Source: Gammaproteobacteria bacterium
Lineage (GTDB): Bacteria > Pseudomonadota > Gammaproteobacteria > Competibacterales > Competibacteraceae
Direction: 5' to 3'
DNA: 8,408 bases
Assembly: GCA_020047885.1 (NCBI GenBank)
Contig: JAIFNF010000242.1
Span: forward strand, 1-8,408
Under the pieces are notes generated by a model. That model ran no database searches. It was not told the DNA's origin and worked only from the letters and a program-made list of their open reading frames with translations. This document shows positions 1 through 6,325 of the stretch, one piece after another. The stretch's first letter is position 1. Each line of letters starts with the position of its first letter. The position numbers and the translations under genes were made by a program.

Positions 1-287
1 CCGTAACCAACCGGCTACGTTGTGTAGAGGTTCAAGACTCACCTTGGGGCGCTTCCTCAACTCCAAGCTCTGAAAGTCCCGGTTGCAGACAAACGACCGG
101 GTAAGCACGAAACGGATCGGGACGCGATGCCGGTACACAACAGGGGCGAGGGGAGCGAGCCGAAAGGCTCTGTTACCAGGCTCTTACGAGCGGACAGTCG
201 GGAAAGACCGGCACTTAACGTCAACGGCTGACCGTGCGGGGCACGGTTTGCTATCCCTCCCCGGCCTGAAGGCCGGGGTCTCTCGCG
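1..287 (+). mobile_element. Right end of an IS200/IS605-type (TnpB-bearing) element, truncated by the window edge
   Basis: This stretch has no convincing gene and is dense in GC-rich hairpins, ending in a perfect 8-bp palindrome with a TGAA loop (259-278) followed by TCTCTCGCGG. That layout is what I recognise from the right ends of IS200/IS605 family elements that carry tnpB. The plus frame starting at base 3 is open from the window edge to a TAA at 102-104 and could be the last codons of tnpB, but I see no zinc-finger or RuvC motif, so this is not shown. I place the end near 287 because the similarity to the inverted copy at 8333-8389 stops there; the true cleavage site could differ by several bases. 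Ends of this family are processed as single-stranded DNA hairpins by TnpA, which is not in the window. An unrelated structured RNA is the main alternative. Confidence 0.55.
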
Positions 288-296
288 GAAAATCTG
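78..296 (+). ncRNA. Probable TnpB guide RNA (omega RNA) scaffold
   Basis: TnpB elements encode, at their right end, an RNA whose 3' tail copied from flanking DNA guides the TnpB nuclease. Several stems are visible in order: CCCGGT (78-83) with ACCGGG (96-101); GAGCC (157-161) with GGCTC (166-170), closed by a GAAA tetraloop; ACCGTGC (231-237) with GCACGGT (241-247), loop GGG; and the strong 8-bp stem 259-266/271-278. Structure density, position at the element end and direction fit an omega RNA. The 5' limit is a guess, since these RNAs often overlap the end of tnpB. If the RNA continues past the element, its guide would be the first bases of argF. The identification is inferred from layout, not from a covariance-model match. 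Confidence 0.45.
231..287 (+). repeat. 57-base two-hairpin module, inverted partner at 8333-8389
   Basis: The module is a 7-bp stem with a 3-base loop (231-247), an 11-base spacer (248-258), an 8-bp stem with a TGAA loop (259-278) and a nine-base tail ending TCGCG. Compared with the reverse complement of 8333-8389 it aligns end to end without a gap, and I count 38 identical positions of 57. The second hairpin is nearly identical (19 of 20), while the first differs in sequence but pairs perfectly in both copies. Confidence 0.8.
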
Positions 297-1211
297 ATGA
301 AAACACGCCATTTTCTTAGCTTGTTTGATCTAACGCCAGCCGAGTTGCAAGGTGTACTGCAACGCGCCCGCGAACTGAAAGCCCTCCGCCAGCGAGGGGA
401 ACATTATGCACCCTTTCCGGGCAAGGTACTGGGCATGATCTTCGAGAAGGCGTCGACTCGCACCCGGGTTTCCTTTGAAGCGGGCATTGCGCAACTGGGC
501 GGCAGCGGAATTTTCCTGACCTCCGGGGATACCCAGATGGGTCGGGGTGAACCGATTGAGGACACCGCCCGGGTGCTGTCAAGCATGGTCGATGTCATCA
601 TGATTCGCACCTTCGCCCATGCGACCATCCAGCGGTTCGCTGATTCGTCCACGGTTCCGGTGATCAACGGCCTGACCGATTACAACCATCCTTGCCAGTT
701 GCTGGCCGATTTGCAGACGTTCATTGAACAGTTCGGTGAGATTCGCGGGCGGACGGTGGCCTGGATCGGCGATGGCAACAATATGTGCAACAGTTATCTC
801 GAAGCCGCCCTGCAGTGTGATTTCCAGTTGCGGATCGCGGTACCGCCGGGCTATGAACCCGACGAAAATTTGTTAAGACGAGCGACCACTCGTGTGATGT
901 TGTTGCGTGATCCACGGGTTGCCGCCCGGGGCGCGGATTTGGTGACGACCGATGTCTGGGCCAGTATGGGCAAGGAAGCGCAACAGGATCGCCGGGAACG
1001 GGATTTCGCGGGTTATGAGGTCACTGCCGAAATTATGGCGCAAGCCAAGCCGGGGGCAATTTTTCTGCATTGTCTACCCGCGCATCGGGGCGAGGAGGTC
1101 AGCGCGGAGGTGATTGACGGGCCGCAAAGTCGGGTCTGGGATCAGGCCGAAAATCGCCTCCATGTCCAGAAGGCGCTGATGGAATTTCTACTGCGGGACG
1201 GTCAACGCTGA
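297..1211 (+). CDS. argF: Ornithine carbamoyltransferase, anabolic (ArgF)
   Basis: Cytosolic enzyme that makes citrulline from ornithine and carbamoyl phosphate in arginine synthesis. At 304 residues it has the usual length of the Pseudomonas-type ArgF. The carbamoyl-phosphate site STRTR is at residues 53-57, HPCQ at 131-134, the ornithine-binding SMG loop within DVWASMG at 219-225, and HCLP at 258-261; the N-terminal MKTRHFLSL matches the family start. All key residues are present, so the enzyme should be active. The start codon lies only 18 bases after the palindrome of the upstream insertion-sequence end and has at best a weak ribosome site (GCGGA near 285-289). The native argF promoter therefore seems to have been displaced, and expression probably depends on sequence within the inserted element or on read-through. 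The putrescine and catabolic carbamoyltransferase paralogues are less likely given the close match to anabolic ArgF. Confidence 0.97.
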   Translation: MKTRHFLSLFDLTPAELQGVLQRARELKALRQRGEHYAPFPGKVLGMIFEKASTRTRVSFEAGIAQLGGSGIFLTSGDTQMGRGEPIEDTARVLSSMVDVIMIRTFAHATIQRFADSSTVPVINGLTDYNHPCQLLADLQTFIEQFGEIRGRTVAWIGDGNNMCNSYLEAALQCDFQLRIAVPPGYEPDENLLRRATTRVMLLRDPRVAARGADLVTTDVWASMGKEAQQDRRERDFAGYEVTAEIMAQAKPGAIFLHCLPAHRGEEVSAEVIDGPQSRVWDQAENRLHVQKALMEFLLRDGQR

Positions 1212-1301
1212 ATGCTCGCCGTTGATAATGGTCAACCCAACGGGTTCCGGATCGCGATACAATCCCCGGCCCGTTTCCCGAACCCGTTTTAACCGCCCAC
1301 C
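1212..1301 (+). promoter_or_regulatory. argF-rsxA gap with possible -10 box and competing inverted repeats
   Basis: The 90-base gap holds a TACAAT sequence (1258-1263) that resembles a -10 box, but no good -35 box lies at the right distance. AACGGGTTC (1239-1247) can pair with GAACCCGTT (1280-1288), which is followed by further T residues; the 32-base loop makes this a poor classical terminator. The first arm can instead pair with AACCC (1234-1238) in a short hairpin. A promoter for the rsx operon is expected here, but the sequence does not prove one, and rsxA shows no clear Shine-Dalgarno sequence before its ATG. Confidence 0.25.
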
Positions 1302-1883
1302 ATGAAAGATTACGCGCTCATCCTGCTCGGAACCATCTTGGTCAATAACTATGTGCTAGTGAAATTTTTGGGCCTGTGCCCTTTTATGGGCGTATCCCGA
1401 AAACTGGAAACCGCCATGGGCATGGGTCTGGCGACCACTTTTGTCCTGACGCTGTCATCGATCAGCGCGTATTTGACCGACCATTACCTCCTGATCCCGC
1501 TGGGTCTGGAATATCTGCGCACTATTGCTTTTATTCTGGTCATTGCGGTCGTCGTGCAATTTACCGAAATGGTGGTTCATAAAACCAGTCCGCTGCTTTA
1601 TCAAGCACTGGGTATCTACCTCCCGCTAATTACCACCAACTGTGCGGTGCTGGCGGCGGCGCTGCTTAATGTGCAGGCCCGGCATGATTTCATCGGTTCC
1701 GCACTCTACGGGTTCGGCGCTGCTATCGGGTTTTCCCTGGTGATGGTGCTGTTTGCCGCGATGCGTGAACGCCTGATCGTGGCGGATGTCCCGGTTCATT
1801 TTCGCGGTCCGGCGATTACCTTGATCACTGCTGGCCTGATGTCGCTGGCGTTTATGGGCTTTTCCGGTTTAGTGAGAGGTTAA
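1302..1883 (+). CDS. rsxA: Electron transport complex subunit RsxA/RnfA
   Basis: Integral membrane subunit of the Rsx/Rnf complex, which passes electrons between NAD(H) and a ferredoxin-type carrier coupled to ion movement, or keeps SoxR reduced in enterobacteria. It is 193 residues, the same length as E. coli RsxA, and nearly colinear with it: [18 protein letters not shown] near the N-terminus, the VVQFTEMVV segment, [10 protein letters not shown] carrying the conserved cysteine, and the C-terminal AFMGFSGLV. The hydrophobic profile fits six membrane segments. The gene is intact. Normally rsxB follows almost at once; here a restriction-modification gene starts seven bases after the stop codon and pushes rsxB 3.9 kb away. 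Transcription of rsxB and rsxC would have to pass through that insert or start anew. Confidence 0.97.
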   Translation: MKDYALILLGTILVNNYVLVKFLGLCPFMGVSRKLETAMGMGLATTFVLTLSSISAYLTDHYLLIPLGLEYLRTIAFILVIAVVVQFTEMVVHKTSPLLYQALGIYLPLITTNCAVLAAALLNVQARHDFIGSALYGFGAAIGFSLVMVLFAAMRERLIVADVPVHFRGPAITLITAGLMSLAFMGFSGLVRG

Positions 1884-1890
1884 AATCGAC

Positions 1891-4800
1891 ATGATGGAAT
1901 CCCCCGCTTCTGATCAACCCACCCTTGCCGCTATTTTCAACGATGAGGCTATCCAACACGACTTGGCCTTGTTCAACCCAAGCGAACTGGACGCCTTGGA
2001 ACAGGCGCTTTTTTATAAGAAAAACAAGCCGTATCTCATTTGCGCGGCCACTGATAAGGAGCGTCCGGCTAAACCCGAGGAAATCGTGCGCCAGTTGTGG
2101 ATTCGCCGCCTGATGGGGAAATACGGCTACCACAAAGAGCGAATCGGGGTTGAACATGGCGTCCATTTTGGCCGCGAAGTGAAGCGGGCCGATGTGATGA
2201 TTTTTGACGCCGACAAGCCCGATACAGCGTACATCATTGGCGAATTCAAAAAGGTCAAGCTCAAGGACGGTAAAGAACAGCTTAAATCCTACTGCCATGC
2301 GACCGGGGCACCGATTGCTTTCTGGTCTAACGGAGAGGCGGTATTTGTCTATCATCGCAAAGACCCCAACCATTTTATCGAACTGCCAGACATTCCATCG
2401 GCGCTGGAAACGATTGAGGAAATTCTCGGCCAACCTTGGACTCTGGAAACCCTCATTGAGAAGGAAAAAGCCCGTGGCCGGGGCAAGAGCCTCAAGGTCA
2501 TTATTGAGGAGATGGAAGACGAAGTGCTGGCGAATGCTGGCGTAGACGTGTTTGAGGAAGCCTTCAAGCTGATCTATACCAAATTGTATGACGAATTATC
2601 GGTCTTCAACGGGCAGTATAAACACCTGCGCTTTCGCAATACCAATACCGAAGCCGACGTTAAAAACCGGATCATCAAGCTCTTTGAGGACGCTAAACAA
2701 AAGTGGGAAGGGGTTTTTACCCTGGATGACCGTATTAAGCTGACCGGTTCCCATTTGCAGGTCTGTGTCTCCTACTTGGAAGAGTACAAGCTGTTCAATT
2801 CCAACTTGGACGTGGTCGACGAAGCCTTCGAGCATCTTATCAACCAGAGTAGCAAGGGCGATAAAGGTCAGTATTTCACCCCGCGCTGGGTCATCGACAT
2901 GTGCGTCAAGATGCTCAATCCGCAAGAGCATGAAACCATGATCGACACTGCCGCCGGGTCGTCGGGGTTCACGGTGCATACTATTTTCAAGGTGTGGCAG
3001 GACATTCTCGCTGATGAAGGCGTCGAAGCCAGTCATTTGTTTAGCTTGGAAAAAAAACCGCCCCGTTGCTATGACTATGTGCGGAACAAGATTTTTGCGA
3101 TTGACTTTGACGAGAAGGCGGTGCGGGTAGCGCGGTGCCTGAACCTGATTGCCGGTGACGGGCAAACCAACGTGTTGCAATTGAATACGCTGGATTTCAA
3201 GCGCTGGGATCACACGATCAAGGAAGATGCCTGGAATGACACCTTTCTCGATGGCTGGAAGAAATTAAGGAAGCTGCTTAGAACTAAAGACGATTACCGG
3301 GAATTCAATTTTGATGTCCTGATGGCGAATCCGCCTTTTGCGGGAGATATTAAGCAGGGCGATATGCTGGCCCTGTATGAACTGGGGCGGAAAGAAAACG
3401 GCAAGGCGGAAAGTAAAGTTGGGCGGGATTTGCTGTTTATTGAACGCAACCTCGATTTTCTCCGCCCCGGCGGACGCATGGCGGTGGTATTGCCGCAAGG
3501 CCGCTTCAACAATTCCAGTGATCAACGAGTGCGGCGCTATATCGCTGAACGTTGCCGCATCTTGGGCGTGGTCGGGTTAGACGGCAATACCTTTAAACCG
3601 CATACCGGGACGAAAACCAGTGTGCTGCTCGTGCAGAAATGGAACGACGATCCAACCGTGGGGCCGCTCTGCCCGAAGGTGGATGACTACAACATCTTTT
3701 TCGCGACCCAACGGGTGCCAGCCAAGGATACGTCAGGGGAGAAGATTATCGCTACGGATGCTCAAGGCAGCCCGATGACTGATAGTCACGGACATTGGGT
3801 CGTTCAGCATGATCTGTTTAATGTGGATGGACTGACCCGCGACGGTATCGCGGAAGCTTTCATCGAGTTCGCCAAAAAAGAGGGCTTCAGTTTTTTTAAA
3901 TTAGGCCCCTTCAATGAGTCCCGCTATCGGGAGTTGTTGGAGGGGCTGGAAGTTACAGAAATTCTGTTATCAGAATTAGAACGCACATTCCGTATCGACG
4001 CTGAATTTTTTCATAAGCATCATCTTGAATACTGGGCGCGAATTCAGAAAATTAGTCATCAATCTATAAACAACATTACTAAAATCTCTGATGGAAACCA
4101 TTTTTCAATCAGCCAACACTTTCAACAAGAGGGAATATCTTATTATCGAGGACAAGATGTCGTAGGGCATTTTTTTATTGAGCAATCTTCACCGGTTTGC
4201 ATCAACCAAAAAACCTTCACTGAAACTCACATGCACCGTTCCCACCTAAAAAAGGGGGATGTGCTACTTTCCATCGTCGGAACCATTGGTGAGTTAAGTC
4301 TTGTAACTTCTAACCGATCAGCAACATGTAGTTGTAAACTAGCTATTTTGCGGCCAAAGCAAATTTCGCCCGCTTATCTAGCCACATTTCTTGTTAGTGG
4401 TTATGGAAGAAGCCAGATTCAACGTTATACCCGTGGTGCTGTGCAAATGGGCTTTTTACTCGAAGATATGGATCAGGTTTATATACCGAGATTTCAGCCA
4501 CAATTTGAAAACACTGTTTCAGCATTTGTTGAAAAAGCCCAGCAACAGCTTGATAACAGCAAGAAGATATACGAGCAAGCCCAAAACATCCTCCTTTCTG
4601 AACTCGGCCTACTCGATTGGCAGCCGCTGGAAGCACTGAGCTATGAGCGTAAAGCTAGTGAGGTGTTCCTTGCTGGACGGATGGATGCGGAGTATTTTCA
4701 CCCAATATATGAAGACCTAATTAACACCATACAAAGAAAATCCGGAAAATTTCGACTCGTTCCACTAGGTGATTTATCGGAACCACTTAAATATGGATGC

Positions 4801-5367
4801 TCTGAAAAAATAGAATATGTTGATGAAGGGCGTATTTTTTTGCGAATAGCAGATCTGAAAAATAAGCGCTTTGACTGTAACTCAGTTCTGCATGTTCCAA
4901 TAAATACACCTTTCAATGATTCTGATATAGTTCAAGAAAACGATGTTCTAATTTCTCGAAGTGGCACGTTAGGTATTGCGGTTCCTATTACATCTGAATT
5001 TTCAAATTCGGCTTATGGTAGCTATTTCATCCGTACTCGACCAAATATACAGATTATTCATCCTGAATTTTTAGTATTATTTTTGAACTCACTTGCGGGT
5101 CAATTGCAAGTCGAAGGAAAAACCACTGGTGGCGTCCAAACTAACCTCACAATACCAGCTATTGAGAGCTTATTAATTCCTCTTGGCGAGATGTCATGGC
5201 AAACACAGTGCATAGAACACACTAGGTTTTCCCAAAAAGCCCGCCGCAATGCAAAAAATCTTCTCGAACGCGCCAAACGCGCCGTAGAAATTGCCATTGA
5301 AACCGACGAGGCGAATGCACTAGATTACCTAAATCAAATCAATGAGGTGGGCTATGACAGCATCTAG
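1891..5367 (+). CDS. Single-chain restriction-modification enzyme: HsdR-type nuclease, N6-adenine methyltransferase and two-domain specificity region (type IIG/IIB-like)
   Basis: A 1158-residue protein combining cleavage, methylation and recognition. The N-terminal part (about 60-150) resembles the HsdR nuclease domain: D101, E118-F-K120 and Q130-x3-Y134 form a PD-(D/E)xK site. Residues about 200-620 form an HsdM-like gamma-class adenine methyltransferase: GQYFTP at 326-331, SAM motif I written DTAAGSSGF from 352 (usually DPACGSGGF), and the catalytic NPPF at 480-483. Residues about 690-1140 resemble a whole HsdS subunit with two target-recognition domains, each introduced by a repeated motif: RIDAEFFH at 701 and RMDAEYFH at 930. 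No helicase motor is visible, so it is not a type I HsdR fusion. The layout matches single-chain type IIB enzymes of the AloI/CjeI kind; that assignment is inference. The start fits GAGAGG at 1874-1879, inside the end of rsxA; the ATG at 1894 is also possible. The recognition domains are visibly richer in A+T than the rest. Confidence 0.9.
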   Translation: MMESPASDQPTLAAIFNDEAIQHDLALFNPSELDALEQALFYKKNKPYLICAATDKERPAKPEEIVRQLWIRRLMGKYGYHKERIGVEHGVHFGREVKRADVMIFDADKPDTAYIIGEFKKVKLKDGKEQLKSYCHATGAPIAFWSNGEAVFVYHRKDPNHFIELPDIPSALETIEEILGQPWTLETLIEKEKARGRGKSLKVIIEEMEDEVLANAGVDVFEEAFKLIYTKLYDELSVFNGQYKHLRFRNTNTEADVKNRIIKLFEDAKQKWEGVFTLDDRIKLTGSHLQVCVSYLEEYKLFNSNLDVVDEAFEHLINQSSKGDKGQYFTPRWVIDMCVKMLNPQEHETMIDTAAGSSGFTVHTIFKVWQDILADEGVEASHLFSLEKKPPRCYDYVRNKIFAIDFDEKAVRVARCLNLIAGDGQTNVLQLNTLDFKRWDHTIKEDAWNDTFLDGWKKLRKLLRTKDDYREFNFDVLMANPPFAGDIKQGDMLALYELGRKENGKAESKVGRDLLFIERNLDFLRPGGRMAVVLPQGRFNNSSDQRVRRYIAERCRILGVVGLDGNTFKPHTGTKTSVLLVQKWNDDPTVGPLCPKVDDYNIFFATQRVPAKDTSGEKIIATDAQGSPMTDSHGHWVVQHDLFNVDGLTRDGIAEAFIEFAKKEGFSFFKLGPFNESRYRELLEGLEVTEILLSELERTFRIDAEFFHKHHLEYWARIQKISHQSINNITKISDGNHFSISQHFQQEGISYYRGQDVVGHFFIEQSSPVCINQKTFTETHMHRSHLKKGDVLLSIVGTIGELSLVTSNRSATCSCKLAILRPKQISPAYLATFLVSGYGRSQIQRYTRGAVQMGFLLEDMDQVYIPRFQPQFENTVSAFVEKAQQQLDNSKKIYEQAQNILLSELGLLDWQPLEALSYERKASEVFLAGRMDAEYFHPIYEDLINTIQRKSGKFRLVPLGDLSEPLKYGCSEKIEYVDEGRIFLRIADLKNKRFDCNSVLHVPINTPFNDSDIVQENDVLISRSGTLGIAVPITSEFSNSAYGSYFIRTRPNIQIIHPEFLVLFLNSLAGQLQVEGKTTGGVQTNLTIPAIESLLIPLGEMSWQTQCIEHTRFSQKARRNAKNLLERAKRAVEIAIETDEANALDYLNQINEVGYDSI

Positions 5368-5392
5368 TAAAGCTATGCACCGCCTCTATCAT

Positions 5393-5437
5393 AAACTTAG
5401 ATCAGTGGGCTATATGAAACAGGCAGGTCTCAAGTAG
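5393..5437 (+). pseudogene. Remnant of a HicA toxin gene, C-terminal codons only
   Basis: Just before hicB, a short frame (ATG at 5342, stop TAG at 5435-5437) ends in KLRSVGYMKQAGLK. HicA toxins, small double-stranded-RNA-binding mRNA endonucleases, commonly end in a sequence like GTLRSILKQAGL, and hicA normally sits immediately upstream of hicB, as here. The catalytic histidine and its GSH-type surroundings are absent: the frame before these codons reads into the 3' end of the restriction gene and has no HicA likeness. I read this as the tail of a hicA gene whose 5' part was lost when the restriction gene arrived or was rearranged. The similarity is only about 10-14 residues, so chance cannot be excluded. 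Confidence 0.45.
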
Positions 5438-5440
5438 GAG
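5436..5440 (+). promoter_or_regulatory. Ribosome binding site of hicB
   Basis: AGGAG lies six bases before the ATG at 5447 and overlaps the stop codon of the hicA remnant, the coupling expected in a hicAB pair. It supports the chosen hicB start. Confidence 0.7.
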
Positions 5441-5446
5441 CTTGGT

Positions 5447-5659
5447 ATGCGTTATATGGTCGTCATTGAACAAGGTCCAAGTAGCTTCGGTGCCTACGTC
5501 CCGGATCTCCCAGGCTGCGTAGCTGTGGCAGAGACCAGGCAAGATGTGTTGCTGCTCATCCAGGAAGCGGTTGAGTTTCATCTTGAGGGACTGCGGGAAG
5601 AAGGCGTGTTAGCTCCACTACCCCATTCATATAGTGAATTCGTGGAAATTCATGCCTGA
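5447..5659 (+). CDS. hicB: HicB-family antitoxin (orphan)
   Basis: A 70-residue protein of the short HicB type, which neutralises the HicA mRNA endonuclease by direct binding. The family signature is clear: MRYMVVIEQG at the start, the SFGAYVPDLPGC segment at about 13-24, then VAVAETRQDVLLLIQEAVEFHLEGLREEG. The length is normal for the short form, which has the partial RNase H-like fold; I see no added C-terminal DNA-binding domain. A strong AGGAG precedes the start. No complete hicA is next to it, only a likely C-terminal remnant upstream, so it is probably an orphan antitoxin left over from a decayed pair, or it may act against a HicA encoded elsewhere. With the restriction gene it makes up the foreign block inside the rsx operon. 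Confidence 0.88.
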   Translation: MRYMVVIEQGPSSFGAYVPDLPGCVAVAETRQDVLLLIQEAVEFHLEGLREEGVLAPLPHSYSEFVEIHA

Positions 5660-5752
5660 TCCGGTGCTCCGTCTGACCCTGCTACGCGGGACCGGTATTC
5701 GTTACAGCCATGATGAAGTACCCAATCACTTTGAAAAAACCGGAGAGGAATA
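5660..5752 (+). other. hicB-rsxB junction with the rsxB ribosome site
   Basis: This 93-base stretch ends in GGAGAGG (5742-5748), four bases before the rsxB ATG, a strong ribosome site. A 33-codon frame starts at 5652 and overlaps the rsxB start as TAATG, but its product matches nothing I know. The stretch is probably the right boundary of the inserted block plus the native leader of rsxB; the exact junction cannot be placed. Confidence 0.5.
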
Positions 5753-6325
5753 ATGGGTCTGATTATCGCAATGCTTGCGTTGAGTGCGCTGGCCGGCGCT
5801 TCCGGTCTGCTGCTGGGCTTTGCCGCCATCCGCTTCAAGGTCGAAGGCGATCCGATGGTCGAAAAAATCGACGCGATTCTGCCGCAAACCCAGTGTGGGC
5901 AATGCGGCTATCCGGGTTGCCGACCGTATGCCGAAGCGATTGCTGCCGGTGAGGCGGAAATCAATCTCTGTCCGCCCGGCGGCTCCAACGGAGTTGCGGC
6001 TCTGGCCGATCTGCTGGGCTGCGATCCCAAGCCACTGAATGCCGTGCATCGGGATAAACCAAAGTTGCTGGCGGTGATCGATGAGCAAAGCTGCATCGGT
6101 TGCACGCTGTGCCTGCAAGCGTGTCCGGTGGACGCGATTCTCGGCGCGGCCAAGCAGATGCATACGATCATCGCCCGCGAATGCACCGGTTGTGAGTTGT
6201 GCGTCGCGCCCTGTCCGGTCGATTGCATCCATCTCATCCCGATTGCCGAAACTATCGGTACCTGGAAATGGACCGCGCCCATCATTCCGATTAAAGCGGC
6301 TATCCCTGTTAAAGCCACGGCATGA
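5753..6325 (+). CDS. rsxB: Electron transport complex iron-sulfur subunit RsxB/RnfB
   Basis: Membrane-anchored ferredoxin-like subunit of the Rsx/Rnf complex, thought to receive electrons within the complex and hand them to soluble partners. The 190-residue protein begins with a hydrophobic anchor (about 2-26), followed by a four-cysteine Fe-S domain (C48, C51, C56, C73) and two classical 4Fe-4S motifs: C114, C117, C120, C124-P and C144, C147, C150, C154-P. All twelve cluster ligands are present. The C-terminal tail ([13 protein letters not shown]) is short and probably not essential. The start is supported by GGAGAGG four bases upstream and by the family N-terminus. The stop overlaps the rsxC start in ATGA, so the two genes are translationally coupled. 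Its normal neighbour rsxA lies 3.9 kb upstream, beyond the restriction/antitoxin block. Confidence 0.96.
   Translation: MGLIIAMLALSALAGASGLLLGFAAIRFKVEGDPMVEKIDAILPQTQCGQCGYPGCRPYAEAIAAGEAEINLCPPGGSNGVAALADLLGCDPKPLNAVHRDKPKLLAVIDEQSCIGCTLCLQACPVDAILGAAKQMHTIIARECTGCELCVAPCPVDCIHLIPIAETIGTWKWTAPIIPIKAAIPVKATA

Noticed and set aside
1..296. Group II intron end as an explanation of the left structured region
   Set aside because: I could not find a domain V-like 34-base hairpin with its AGC triad and two-base bulge; the terminal palindrome with a TCGCG tail fits an IS200/IS605 end better.
57..311. 84-codon minus-strand frame across the left element end
   Set aside because: It is read from a hairpin-rich non-coding region and runs through the palindrome, giving the [10 protein letters not shown] by-product string; no family match.
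83..319. 78-codon plus-strand frame overlapping the argF start
   Set aside because: It lies in the structured region and enters argF in another frame; the product has no recognisable domain.
1852..2433. 193-codon minus-strand frame opposite the start of the restriction gene
   Set aside because: The plus-strand protein has clear nuclease motifs here; the minus frame is an antisense shadow without domains.
2596..3213. 205-codon minus-strand frame inside the restriction gene
   Set aside because: It is antisense to the conserved methyltransferase motifs, has no ribosome site and resembles no known family.
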